DNA from: Bacillus sp. es.034
GTDB lineage: Bacteria > Bacillota > Bacilli > Bacillales > Bacillaceae_B
Assembly (NCBI RefSeq): GCF_002563655.1
Contig: NZ_PDIY01000001.1
Coordinates: forward strand, 1,772,001 to 1,836,000
Direction of reading: 5' to 3'
DNA: 64,000 nt
Shown here: positions 1 through 7,912 of the stretch, piece by piece
Layout of the letters: every line of letters begins with the position of its first letter
Position numbering within the stretch: the stretch's first letter is position 1
Made by a program: the position numbers and the translations under genes
The notes under the pieces: model-generated
What the model was told of the DNA's origin: nothing
Seen by the model: the letters and a program-made list of their open reading frames with translations, nothing else
Databases searched by the model: none

Positions 1-853
1 GGGACTCGCCAATCCATTGTTTCAATTGGTGGATCAGATCACCTTCAATACCGCCATGGCGGATATCGGGAACGCGAAGGTCTCGGACCACGCTTTTGCC
101 GTATTGAACTTCTACACGCATAAGCTCGTGATCATTCCGGTGTCACTGGCGACAGCTTTCTCCATGACGCTGATTCCGCTGATTACGACATCGTATACGA
201 GCGGTGACCGGAAGACGATGCGCAGGAACATTGACCAGACCTTTCAGATTCTGTTGTTTCTGACCGTGCCGGCAGCACTCGGACTGGCCCTTTTGGCTGA
301 ACCGATGTATACGTTGTTCTATCACAGCGATGCCCTCGGAACCTCGATTTTACGTTCTTATGCACCTGTTGCGATCCTGTTTGCACTATTTGCGGTCACT
401 GCAGCGATTCTTCAAGGGATCGATGAGCAGAAATTCACGATTTTCAGCCTGCTGGTCGGCCTGCTTCTGAAGCTGGTCCTGAATATCCCGCTCATTCGCC
501 TTTTTGAAACACAGGGTGCCGTGCTTGCGACGACGATCGGATATGTAGTGGCGATTCTGATCAATCTCTATGTGATTAAAAAGTATGCACGATATCAGTT
601 CAGGTTGATTTTGAGAAGGACCATGTTCATCGGCGCTTTGAATGCCGTCATGGCCGGAGTCGTATTGGTACTGTATGCTGTCCTGGTTAAATTCCTTAGT
701 CCGGAGACAGGATTCCAATCGATCATCCTTGTAGCCATCTGCGGCGGAGTGGGAGCACTCGTTTACTTCTATCTGAGCTTAAGAAGCAAACTCGCGGACA
801 AATTGTTCGGTGACAAGATTTCGAAAATCCGCAGTAAACTGCGCATCGGGTAA
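1..853 (+). CDS. murJ: Lipid II flippase MurJ (YtgP-type), C-terminal part
   Basis: The reading frame is open from base 2, so the gene begins upstream of the window. About 283 residues of a polytopic membrane protein remain; full-length MVF/MATE-type flippases of this group have about 540. Several hydrophobic helices alternate with short basic loops, and the protein ends in a basic tail. The family moves lipid II or related polyprenyl-linked precursors across the membrane. The assignment rests on the MurJ/SpoVB-like sequence character and on synteny: ytgP lies just before the rsuA-type gene in B. subtilis. A SpoVB-like paralogue is the main alternative. Confidence 0.8.
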   Translation, partial: GLANPLFQLVDQITFNTAMADIGNAKVSDHAFAVLNFYTHKLVIIPVSLATAFSMTLIPLITTSYTSGDRKTMRRNIDQTFQILLFLTVPAALGLALLAEPMYTLFYHSDALGTSILRSYAPVAILFALFAVTAAILQGIDEQKFTIFSLLVGLLLKLVLNIPLIRLFETQGAVLATTIGYVVAILINLYVIKKYARYQFRLILRRTMFIGALNAVMAGVVLVLYAVLVKFLSPETGFQSIILVAICGGVGALVYFYLSLRSKLADKLFGDKISKIRSKLRIG

Positions 854-857
854 AAGA

Positions 858-889
858 AAAAGGGATGAGGCATGATCATCCCTTTTTTA
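858..889 (+). terminator. Terminator after murJ
   Basis: A stem of AGGGATGA pairing with TCATCCCT is followed by a T-run and starts a few bases after the murJ stop codon. Confidence 0.8.
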
Positions 890-1001
890 TTTTGACTAAA
901 GCTGCTTACCTTCAGCAGCCTGTGTGAAGAATAATAGAAGGAAGGGTACATGCCCGTTGGAGAACGACCTTAAAAGGATTATTTAATGGAGGGTGATTGA
1001 C

Positions 1002-1721
1002 TTGAGAATAGATAAAATGCTTGCGAATATGGGCTACGGCAGCCGGAAGGAAGTAAAGAAACTATTAAAGGATGGCGGACTTCAGGTGAATGGGGAAGTC
1101 ATCAAGGATGGAAAGGTCCATATTGATACTGAAAAGGATACCGTCATGCTGTACGGTGAACAGGTCGAGTATAAGGAATTCATCTACCTGCTGATGAATA
1201 AGCCGCCGGGAGTCATTTCCGCCACTGAAGACGGACAGGATGAAACGGTGATTGATTTACTTCAGCTCGAAGATCAAATCTTCAATCCGTTCCCAGTGGG
1301 AAGACTGGATAAGGATACGGAAGGCTTCCTTCTGATCACGAACGACGGTCAATTATCCCACCAGCTTCTTTCACCGAAGCGCCATGTGCCGAAGACGTAT
1401 TTTGCCGTGATCGACGGAGAAGTGACCGAAGCCGATGTGGAAGCGTTCAAAGATGGTGTCACCTTGGATGATGGATATGAAACGAAGCCTGGGGATTTAA
1501 CGATCTTAAAGTCGGGTCTGACTTCGGATATCGAATTGACGATTACGGAAGGAAAATTCCATCAGGTGAAAAGGATGTTTGAAAGTGTCGGGAAGCGCGT
1601 GGTCTATCTGAAGCGTTTGACCATGGGACCCCTTAAGCTTGATGAAGACCTGGAGCTTGGTGAGTACCGTGAACTGACGGAAGAGGAAGTAACGCTTTTG
1701 AAAGAATATAAACCCCAATAA
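1002..1721 (+). CDS. rsuA: RsuA-family 16S rRNA pseudouridine synthase (YtzG)
   Basis: The protein has 239 residues, with an N-terminal S4 RNA-binding domain (about 1-60) followed by an RsuA/RluB catalytic domain. The signature GRLDKDTEGFLL contains the catalytic Asp. The family isomerises a uridine in rRNA to pseudouridine; RsuA acts on 16S U516. A TTG start at 1002 is chosen because the Shine-Dalgarno GGAGGGTG at 988-995 sits 6 bases upstream; a GTG at 993 overlaps that site. The gene is flanked by terminators, so it is probably monocistronic. The exact target nucleotide cannot be read from the sequence. Confidence 0.9.
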   Translation: MRIDKMLANMGYGSRKEVKKLLKDGGLQVNGEVIKDGKVHIDTEKDTVMLYGEQVEYKEFIYLLMNKPPGVISATEDGQDETVIDLLQLEDQIFNPFPVGRLDKDTEGFLLITNDGQLSHQLLSPKRHVPKTYFAVIDGEVTEADVEAFKDGVTLDDGYETKPGDLTILKSGLTSDIELTITEGKFHQVKRMFESVGKRVVYLKRLTMGPLKLDEDLELGEYRELTEEEVTLLKEYKPQ

Positions 1722-1723
1722 AA

Positions 1724-1768
1724 AAACGGGGCAGCACCCTTCGCTAAAGGTGCTGTCCCGTTTTTTTG
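1724..1768 (+). terminator. Terminator after rsuA
   Basis: GC-rich stem ACGGGGCAGCACC paired with GGTGCTGTCCCGT, followed by seven T. Confidence 0.9.
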
Positions 1769-1834
1769 TTATTTAAGTCATTTTAGTCCGATATTAGTTC
1801 TTGTAAGTTCAGTCTGTAGCCGTCAATGTTTGTT

Positions 1835-2056
1835 TTATGACGTCAACTTCACTTTCTTCTCTGTTGTTGTCCACTGTCCCCGGCTCGGGCTTTGGACGAG
1901 GTCGTTATAAGCTAACACGTTGAGATCTCTTTGTATAGTGCGAGGAGTAATGCCAAATTCGTCTACAAGATCTTGAGTTGTTACAGTACCCTTCTGTTTG
2001 ATGTACATGTATACAGCTTTGATTCTAGTGAGCATACGATTGGTTGAAGGTTTCAA
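1835..2056 (-). CDS. ytzE: Small DeoR-type HTH protein (YtzE-like)
   Basis: The protein has 73 residues and is essentially one winged helix-turn-helix: the stretch from TVTTQDLVDEFGITPRTIQRDL is the classic DeoR N-terminal recognition unit. The C-terminal sugar-phosphate sensing domain of full DeoR regulators is absent. Start is TTG at 2056, with AGGGAG about 10 bases upstream. B. subtilis has a similar stand-alone protein, YtzE, in the same neighbourhood. A DNA-binding role is likely; targets are unknown. pepV, divergently transcribed, is the nearest candidate. Confidence 0.75.
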   Translation of the reverse strand: MKPSTNRMLTRIKAVYMYIKQKGTVTTQDLVDEFGITPRTIQRDLNVLAYNDLVQSPSRGQWTTTEKKVKLTS

Positions 2057-2451
2057 AAAACCACTCCCTCATCATTTTTCCAAAAAGGCAAAGACTACAT
2101 GCGTCATGTGTGCACCTCACGTGCTACCGTATGTACTATGCGCTTTAGACAACCCCTTTTCTACAAATAGAGTTAACTCATAAGATGTCAGACAATTACA
2201 TTGTACTCCTAATCCGACAAAATTTCTAGAATATTGTCCAAATTTACAAACAATTTACCTAGTAACTTGTTGGGTGTATTCCTAGAATATGAAGAAAATG
2301 CTAAAATTATGTATTTTTTCTTTAGTCCTCCATATGATCGTCCTGCAGGTGAGGACTGAGTTGATTTTGGTCGATCGTCCCTGTTTGGATTTCACCGTCA
2401 AACAGTATAAAATGGGAGGGGAAGACAATACATATAAAGCAGGTGGTAGGT
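2057..2451. other. Intergenic region between ytzE and pepV
   Basis: No convincing gene in about 395 bases. A short plus-strand frame from 2289 has no ribosome binding site and overlaps the pepV start in another phase. The sequence is AT-rich, and CTAGAATAT occurs twice (2226-2234 and 2282-2290). The promoters for ytzE and pepV must lie here, but no clean -35/-10 pair was identified. Confidence 0.5.
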
Positions 2452-3858
2452 ATGAGTATCAATTGGACGAATGAAGTGGAGAAGCGGAAAGATGATTTGC
2501 TTAAAGACTTGCAGAAATTCCTTCAGATCAAGAGTGTGCTGGATGAAGAGGGTGCGACTGAAGAAGCGCCGCTCGGAAAAGGTGTGAAGGAAGCTCTGTC
2601 TTATCTGTTGACTCTGGGTGAAAAAGACGGATTCACTCCTAAAAACGTCGATCACCTTGCCGGGCATTTGGAATTCGGCGAAGGGAAGGATCTTCTCGGC
2701 ATTCTTTGCCACGTGGATGTCGTTCCTGAAGGGGACGGATGGAGCGTCGACCCATATGGCGGTGAGATCAAGGACGGAAAGATCTTTGCCCGTGGAGCGA
2801 TCGATGATAAGGGACCGACCATGGCCGCTTATTATGCTATGAAAATTATCAAGGACCTGGACCCTACCTTCAATAAGAGGATCCGCATGATCATCGGTAC
2901 CGATGAAGAAAGCGATTGGAGATGCGTAGAGCACTATTTCAAAAACGAGGAAATGCCGACGATCGGATTTGCTCCTGATGCGGATTTCCCGATCATTCAT
3001 GCTGAAAAAGGGATCGCGGATTATGATCTGGTACAGGTGAAGCCAGAGCAGGTGACTGAATCAGGGATCAAGGTCCTTTCCTTCGAATCCGGCCGCCGGT
3101 ATAACATGGTACCTGACTTTGCAAAAGCCATCCTGGTTGTGGATGAGGATCATACGAAATGGGTGCAGAACTTTGAAATCTTCACGAAGGATGAAGGGGT
3201 CAAAGGAAGCTATTATATCGAAAATGGAGAGCTCGTGTTCCAGGTGGAAGGCGTGTCTTCACACGGCATGGAGCCTGACAATGGGAAAAATGCAGGTCTT
3301 TATTTAGCCGCTTTCTTATCAAAGCTGCCACTTTCCTCTCAAGGGAAACAGTTCTTTGAATTCACGGCGAAGCATTTCTTCAAGGATTCAAGGGGAATCC
3401 AGCTCGGTGTCAGCTATACGGACGACATTACGGGAGATCTGACCATCAATGTCGGGAAGCTCCGCTACTCGGAAGCTGAAGGCGGAAGACTGGGCTTGAA
3501 CATGCGTTATCCGGTGACGTTTGATATGGATAAAGGAAAGGGTATCATCGAGAACATTGAGGGGTATTCCATCGAGAATTTCTCAGATAGCAAACCTCAT
3601 CATGTTTCCAAAGATGATGAACTCGTACAGACCCTGAAAAAGGTATATGAAGATCAGACGGGCGAAAGAGGCGAGTTATTGAGTATCGGTGGAGGAACAT
3701 ATGCAAGAAGTCTCGAAGCCGGCGTAGCCTTCGGGGCATTATTCCCGGGCCGTGAAGATATTGCCCATCAAAAGGATGAATACATGTATATCGAGGATCT
3801 CCTTAAAGCGACGGCCATTTATGCCCAGGCGATTTATGAATTAGCGTGTGAATCATAG
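2452..3858 (+). CDS. pepV: Dipeptidase PepV (M20 family, YtjP-like)
   Basis: The protein has 468 residues, typical of PepV. Zinc-site and catalytic motifs of clan MH are visible: HVDVVPEGDGW (metal His, then Asp), AIDDKGP (bridging Asp) and GTDEESDW (catalytic Glu pair). Cytosolic PepV hydrolyses a broad range of dipeptides in two-metal fashion. ATG at 2452 is preferred over an in-frame GTG at 2443 because AGGTGG lies directly upstream. A D-alanine aminotransferase gene follows after 24 bases, suggesting one transcript. Confidence 0.92.
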   Translation: MSINWTNEVEKRKDDLLKDLQKFLQIKSVLDEEGATEEAPLGKGVKEALSYLLTLGEKDGFTPKNVDHLAGHLEFGEGKDLLGILCHVDVVPEGDGWSVDPYGGEIKDGKIFARGAIDDKGPTMAAYYAMKIIKDLDPTFNKRIRMIIGTDEESDWRCVEHYFKNEEMPTIGFAPDADFPIIHAEKGIADYDLVQVKPEQVTESGIKVLSFESGRRYNMVPDFAKAILVVDEDHTKWVQNFEIFTKDEGVKGSYYIENGELVFQVEGVSSHGMEPDNGKNAGLYLAAFLSKLPLSSQGKQFFEFTAKHFFKDSRGIQLGVSYTDDITGDLTINVGKLRYSEAEGGRLGLNMRYPVTFDMDKGKGIIENIEGYSIENFSDSKPHHVSKDDELVQTLKKVYEDQTGERGELLSIGGGTYARSLEAGVAFGALFPGREDIAHQKDEYMYIEDLLKATAIYAQAIYELACES

Positions 3859-3882
3859 GAGAGAGAAGGGGGAGAGGGTAGG

Positions 3883-4731
3883 ATGAACACAGTATTTGTA
3901 AACGGGGAACTGATCGATCGTGACAAGGCGAAGGTCGATATCGAGGACCGTGGTTATCAATTTGGGGACGGCATTTATGAAGTGATCCGAGTGTATGACG
4001 GAAACACATTCACCATGAAGGAGCATATGGAAAGACTGTATCAAAGCGCTGAAAAAATGAAGCTTTCCATCCCGTATGAAGAAGCGGATTTCACATCTAA
4101 ACTCCTTCATTTGATTGACATCAATGGCGTCAGGGACGGAATCGTATATCTACAGGTGACACGTGGGGTATCAGCACGTCAGCATCATTTTCCTTCAGAA
4201 GATATAGTGGGAAGTGTCGTCGCGTATACGAAGGACTTCCCTGTTCCGGCTCACCAAATGGAGCAGGGTGTGACAGCCAAGCTCGTGGAAGATATCAGGT
4301 GGCTGCGCTGTGACATTAAGAGTCTTAATCTCCTTGGTAACCTTCTGGCAAAACAGGAGGCGGCGTCAGAAGGGCACTTCGAAGCAATTCTGCATCGCGG
4401 CGGCACGGTAACCGAAGGCTCCTCTTCCAATGCCTTTATGGTGAAAAACGGGGTCATCTATACGCATCCCGTGACAAACCTGATCCTGAATGGGATCACA
4501 AGAAGAGTCATTGAAAATCTATGCAGTAAAAATGGGATCTCTTTTCAAGAAGAGACGTTTTCCGTTTCTGAATTGATGGCAGCAGATGAAGTATTCATTG
4601 CCAGTACCACTTCAGAAGTGATGCCTGTGGTCGCAATCGATGGACAGGTAATTGGAGAAGGAACACCAGGTGCTGTCACGAAAAGGCTTCAGTCGCTGTT
4701 CAATGAAAGAAAAGGGATGGAAGTCCGTTAA
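3883..4731 (+). CDS. dat: D-amino-acid transaminase Dat
   Basis: 282 residues of PLP fold type IV (branched-chain/D-amino acid transaminase family). The N-terminus includes the family signature RGYQFGDGIYEVIRVY. The PLP-binding Lys is in CDIKSLNLLGN, and TEGSSSNAF provides the cofactor phosphate-binding segment. The enzyme interconverts D-alanine and 2-oxoglutarate with pyruvate and D-glutamate, supplying peptidoglycan precursors. It lies 24 bases downstream of pepV with its own strong Shine-Dalgarno. Confidence 0.92.
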   Translation: MNTVFVNGELIDRDKAKVDIEDRGYQFGDGIYEVIRVYDGNTFTMKEHMERLYQSAEKMKLSIPYEEADFTSKLLHLIDINGVRDGIVYLQVTRGVSARQHHFPSEDIVGSVVAYTKDFPVPAHQMEQGVTAKLVEDIRWLRCDIKSLNLLGNLLAKQEAASEGHFEAILHRGGTVTEGSSSNAFMVKNGVIYTHPVTNLILNGITRRVIENLCSKNGISFQEETFSVSELMAADEVFIASTTSEVMPVVAIDGQVIGEGTPGAVTKRLQSLFNERKGMEVR

Positions 4732-4751
4732 ACCAGTTTTGGAGGCAATGC

Positions 4752-5027
4752 ATGTTGATTTGTTCACAACCATTTATGAAGACCGAACGAAGAATAGAAG
4801 ATAACCAGCAATTCACGGTAGAGACGGAGGAGCACCTTTATTTGTACAGTGACCGGATCGTCACACCTACGAAAAGCTTCACCATCAGTGATGTGATGGA
4901 TGTGACGAGTAAGCCCCTGTCCGCTTACTATACGTTTTTGTATCTTCACACCATCGAAGGGGTCTGGACGTTCGTCGTCAAATCTTCTCCAGAACAATTC
5001 ATCTCACATTATCATCGCGTTAAATGA
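4752..5027 (+). CDS. Small conserved-looking protein of unknown function
   Basis: 91 residues, not recognised. GGAGG at 4741-4745 is 6 bases before the ATG. The composition (short beta-like stretches such as EHLYLYSDRIVTPT and WTFVVKS) is reminiscent of a bacterial PH-like fold, but this is an impression only. It follows dat by 20 bases and is closed by a strong hairpin, so it is likely the third gene of the pepV-dat transcript. An ATG at 4748 in another frame yields only a very short peptide and was not chosen. Confidence 0.6.
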   Translation: MLICSQPFMKTERRIEDNQQFTVETEEHLYLYSDRIVTPTKSFTISDVMDVTSKPLSAYYTFLYLHTIEGVWTFVVKSSPEQFISHYHRVK

Positions 5028-5035
5028 ACATAAGA

Positions 5036-5066
5036 AAGAGGCTGCCCGTTGATGGGGCAGCCTCTT
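5036..5066. terminator. Bidirectional terminator between two convergent genes
   Basis: A perfect 12-bp stem (AAGAGGCTGCCC with GGGCAGCCTCTT) lies between two converging genes. The T-rich tail is better on the minus strand, so it mainly serves the cysteine synthase-like gene. Confidence 0.8.
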
Positions 5067-5075
5067 GTCGTCTAA

Positions 5076-6005
5076 TTAAAATCTGAATAAGTCACTTGAT
5101 AGATAACGTTCTCCCGTATCGCAGGCGATGCAGACGACGACATCTTCAGGTGATAGCTTTTTCGCCACTTCGATCGCAGCGTAACAGGCGGCCCCTGATG
5201 ATGGTCCGACTAAGATTCCTTCTTCGCTTGCCATTCGGCGGGCGATGTCATAGGCCTGTTCGTCTTCGATTTTATGAATTTCATCATACACATCCGTATT
5301 CAGGATGTCGGGAACGAAGCCTGGACTTGTACCGACCAATTTATGCTTTCCTGGTTTCCCTCCGGATAGGACCGGTGATCCCGCCGGCTCCACTACATGG
5401 ACAGCAAGCTCGGGGTAATGCTCCTTGAGGACCTCACCTGTTCCAGTGATCGTTCCCCCTGTACCCGCCGTTGCGACAAATGCAGAAAGCGGCTTGCCGA
5501 TTTGCTTCATGGCCTCAACAATCTCAAGGGCCGTTGTTTTCCGGTGGGCATCCGGATTCGCATCGTTTTCAAACTGCATGGGCATGAAGCTGTTAGGGAT
5601 TTGCTCTGTCAGTTCTTTCGCTTTTTCGATGGCACCGGGCATTTTGTCATCCCCTGGTGTCAATACCACTTCTGCTCCATAGGCCTTCAGGAGGTTGATA
5701 CGTTCTTGAGTCATCGTATCCGGCATCACAAGGATTGCACGATAGCCCCGAGCCGCTGCATTCATGGCAAGGCCGATCCCCGTGTTTCCACTGGTAGGCT
5801 CGATGATGGTTGAACCTTCTTTTAAGAAGCCTTCTTTTTCCGCTTCCACGATCATTTGATAGGCGGCTCTGTCCTTGACGCTTTTACTCGGATTGTAGAA
5901 TTCCAATTTTACATATACATCCGCGCCGTCAGCAGGGTTTAACCGATTTAATTTTACAAGGGGGGTGTCCCCGATCAATTCTGCGATATTTTGTACAACT
6001 TTCAT
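5076..6005 (-). CDS. Cysteine synthase family protein (YtkP-like)
   Basis: 309 residues, PLP fold type II. The PLP Lys is in NPSKSVKDRAAYQM, and the substrate-phosphate loop is PTSGNTGIGLAM. The family makes cysteine from O-acetylserine and sulfide, or acts in related beta-replacement reactions. The position next to pepV and ytlP matches B. subtilis ytkP, a paralogue of the main CysK, so the physiological substrate is uncertain. ATG at 6005 is preferred to ATG at 6011 because AAAGGAAG is 6 bases from the former and directly abuts the latter. Confidence 0.85.
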   Translation of the reverse strand: MKVVQNIAELIGDTPLVKLNRLNPADGADVYVKLEFYNPSKSVKDRAAYQMIVEAEKEGFLKEGSTIIEPTSGNTGIGLAMNAAARGYRAILVMPDTMTQERINLLKAYGAEVVLTPGDDKMPGAIEKAKELTEQIPNSFMPMQFENDANPDAHRKTTALEIVEAMKQIGKPLSAFVATAGTGGTITGTGEVLKEHYPELAVHVVEPAGSPVLSGGKPGKHKLVGTSPGFVPDILNTDVYDEIHKIEDEQAYDIARRMASEEGILVGPSSGAACYAAIEVAKKLSPEDVVVCIACDTGERYLSSDLFRF

Positions 6006-6170
6006 GTGCATCTTCCTTTCAGAAAACTTTCTTCTTCTATCGTACTAATTCAGACAAATCTTATCAAATAAATTAGCTTTGTATTTCATTTTTGTTGCAT
6101 TTCCTTCTAGTCATTCTCTCTCATGACACATTTTGCTAAAATGAAAGTAATAACTGAAAGGACGAATGAT

Positions 6171-6722
6171 ATGTTGAAATCCCACTATTTCTTTGCTCTT
6201 TCCCTGCCAGAGGGCACGAAAGAATATATAAATTCATGCATGGAGCCAATGAGGCTTGAGGGCTCGTTCAAGAAATGGGTCCACCCGGAGGATTTTCACC
6301 TGACTCTGGCCTTTTTGGGGAGTGCGGAGGAACTCGGGCCGGTCATGGATAAAGTGGGGATGTTGAGGTATCCTTCTTTTCCGTTGACCTTGAGCAGGTT
6401 TGGTACGTTTGGTAATGGTGATTCCCCGAGGATCCTGTGGATGGGGGTCGAGCCTTCCAACATGCTGCACCGTCTCAGGGACCTTGTATATGGTGCAAGT
6501 GAAGAAGCGGGCTTTCAATTGGATCAGAGACCATTTTCACCGCATATCACAGTGGGGCGGAAATGGAATGAGGAATATCCCTTTACCCAAGAGTGGCTCA
6601 ATGGATTCCGGCCTGCAGAGTGTCATACGTTTACAGCAACAGAAGTGGTATTATATCAAACCCACATGGACCGGCTCCCTAAGTATGAAGCCATCCACAC
6701 CATACCTTTACAGGCAAATTGA
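6171..6722 (+). CDS. thpR: RNA 2',3'-cyclic phosphodiesterase ThpR (LigT/YtlP family)
   Basis: 183 residues of the 2H phosphoesterase fold. Two His-x-Thr motifs are present: HLTLAFLG near the N-terminus and HITVGR in the second half, which together form the active site. The family opens 2',3'-cyclic phosphates and can join 2'-5' RNA ends in vitro. The start at 6171 is chosen for the AAAGGACG Shine-Dalgarno; an upstream in-frame ATG at 6123 lies across a likely promoter -10 (TAAAAT at 6137-6142). The next gene starts 24 bases after the stop. Confidence 0.88.
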   Translation: MLKSHYFFALSLPEGTKEYINSCMEPMRLEGSFKKWVHPEDFHLTLAFLGSAEELGPVMDKVGMLRYPSFPLTLSRFGTFGNGDSPRILWMGVEPSNMLHRLRDLVYGASEEAGFQLDQRPFSPHITVGRKWNEEYPFTQEWLNGFRPAECHTFTATEVVLYQTHMDRLPKYEAIHTIPLQAN

Positions 6723-6745
6723 CCGACACGAAAGGACCGATTCTT

Positions 6746-7693
6746 ATGGCACAGCTGATTAAACTTCAAGATTACGTTTCACGATACGAAACGGATTTAT
6801 ATAGATATCCTTCCCAATTTGTCCGATTAAAAAAGCAGCAATGGGAAAAAATGAAACAACATTGGGAGAATGGAGATCTGCCAAAGCCATCACCACCAGT
6901 GCAGGAATGGGCTGACGAGGAGAAGAACTCCATGAAAGACAAGCTCTTTTCCCTTTTTAAGAAGAAAGAGGAGGAAGATGAAGAAGAAGTGATTCCGGAG
7001 CCCAGTGATGAAGACCTTCATTTGGACATGGATGCAGGTCAGGATATCCACTCGGAAGAGGAACTGAAGGCTTCCTTCTTGAACCTTGTATTTGATTTTC
7101 AGCTGAGATGGGCGAGTTCCACGATCACGGAGAAATCCTATGTGGATAACAGCTACCATTATGACGAACGATTACGGTATCTCCTGCAACGCTTCCCGGA
7201 TAATATTTTTGTCATGTACAACCCCGTCCTGAAAATTAAAAATGCACCCGTCGAACTGGAAACGGTCCTGATCACCCCTACAGGCATATGGTGTTTGACC
7301 TTTCTCGAGTTTGAAGAGGGAACAGCCTATGTCGGTTCAGGGGAGCGGTTCTGGGTGAAAAAATGGGGGGATAGGGAAGAGAAGGTGTTAAATCCCCTTA
7401 TCGGGTTGAAAAGGATGGAGAGAATCGTCCATCAGATCACCCGTCATGCCGGGGTGGAACTGCCCATTTACCAAGCCGTCATAAGCAGGAATGGGTACAT
7501 AGATTATCCGCAATCCCCAGTCGGGATTCAGTTTTTGGACAAACGGATCCACCATGAATGGTTCCAGCAGCAACGTTCAAGCTCTTCACCGATCAAGAGT
7601 GTTCAGCTGAAAGCGGCTCAGGCCATTATGGAATATTGTCAAACGACATCCTTCAAGAGGCTGCAGTGGGAAGAAGCGGCGTCAGATGAGTAG
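6746..7693 (+). CDS. NERD-domain protein (YtlQ-like)
   Basis: 315 residues. The N-terminal third is charged, with an acidic/lysine-rich linker around residues 70-110 (poly-Glu run EEEDEEEV). The rest resembles the nuclease-related NERD domain: LETVLITPTGIWCLTFLEFE fits the Asp/Glu...Glu core of restriction-like folds. Function is unknown; a nuclease activity is inferred from the domain only. ATG 6746 has AAAGGACC upstream and is preferred over a start at 6719 that overlaps the thpR stop. Synteny with B. subtilis ytlP-ytlQ supports the call. Confidence 0.7.
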   Translation: MAQLIKLQDYVSRYETDLYRYPSQFVRLKKQQWEKMKQHWENGDLPKPSPPVQEWADEEKNSMKDKLFSLFKKKEEEDEEEVIPEPSDEDLHLDMDAGQDIHSEEELKASFLNLVFDFQLRWASSTITEKSYVDNSYHYDERLRYLLQRFPDNIFVMYNPVLKIKNAPVELETVLITPTGIWCLTFLEFEEGTAYVGSGERFWVKKWGDREEKVLNPLIGLKRMERIVHQITRHAGVELPIYQAVISRNGYIDYPQSPVGIQFLDKRIHHEWFQQQRSSSSPIKSVQLKAAQAIMEYCQTTSFKRLQWEEAASDE

Positions 7694-7912
7694 ATGTCGG
7701 TTTTGAGAAGACTCGTATAGGGTATATTCTTTCAAATAACGGTTGATTGACTACTTCATAAAAAACAGGCATATACCTTAATAAAGATTAAAGATAGGAA
7801 ACCGTGAACAGCGGAGCAAATAGAAATGCAGTGAATACTATAAGGTAGCGGTCATTTTAACGAATGCAGTTCAAAAGATGGCAGAGAGTCGGAAAATGTT
7901 AAACAAAAGTGG

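Noticed and set aside
2289..2474. Possible small secreted peptide beginning MKKMLKLCIF
   Set aside because: No Shine-Dalgarno, overlaps the start of pepV in another frame, and the part after the hydrophobic stretch looks random.
2398..3000. 200-residue minus-strand frame over the pepV start
   Set aside because: Shadow of pepV; no start signal or family resemblance.
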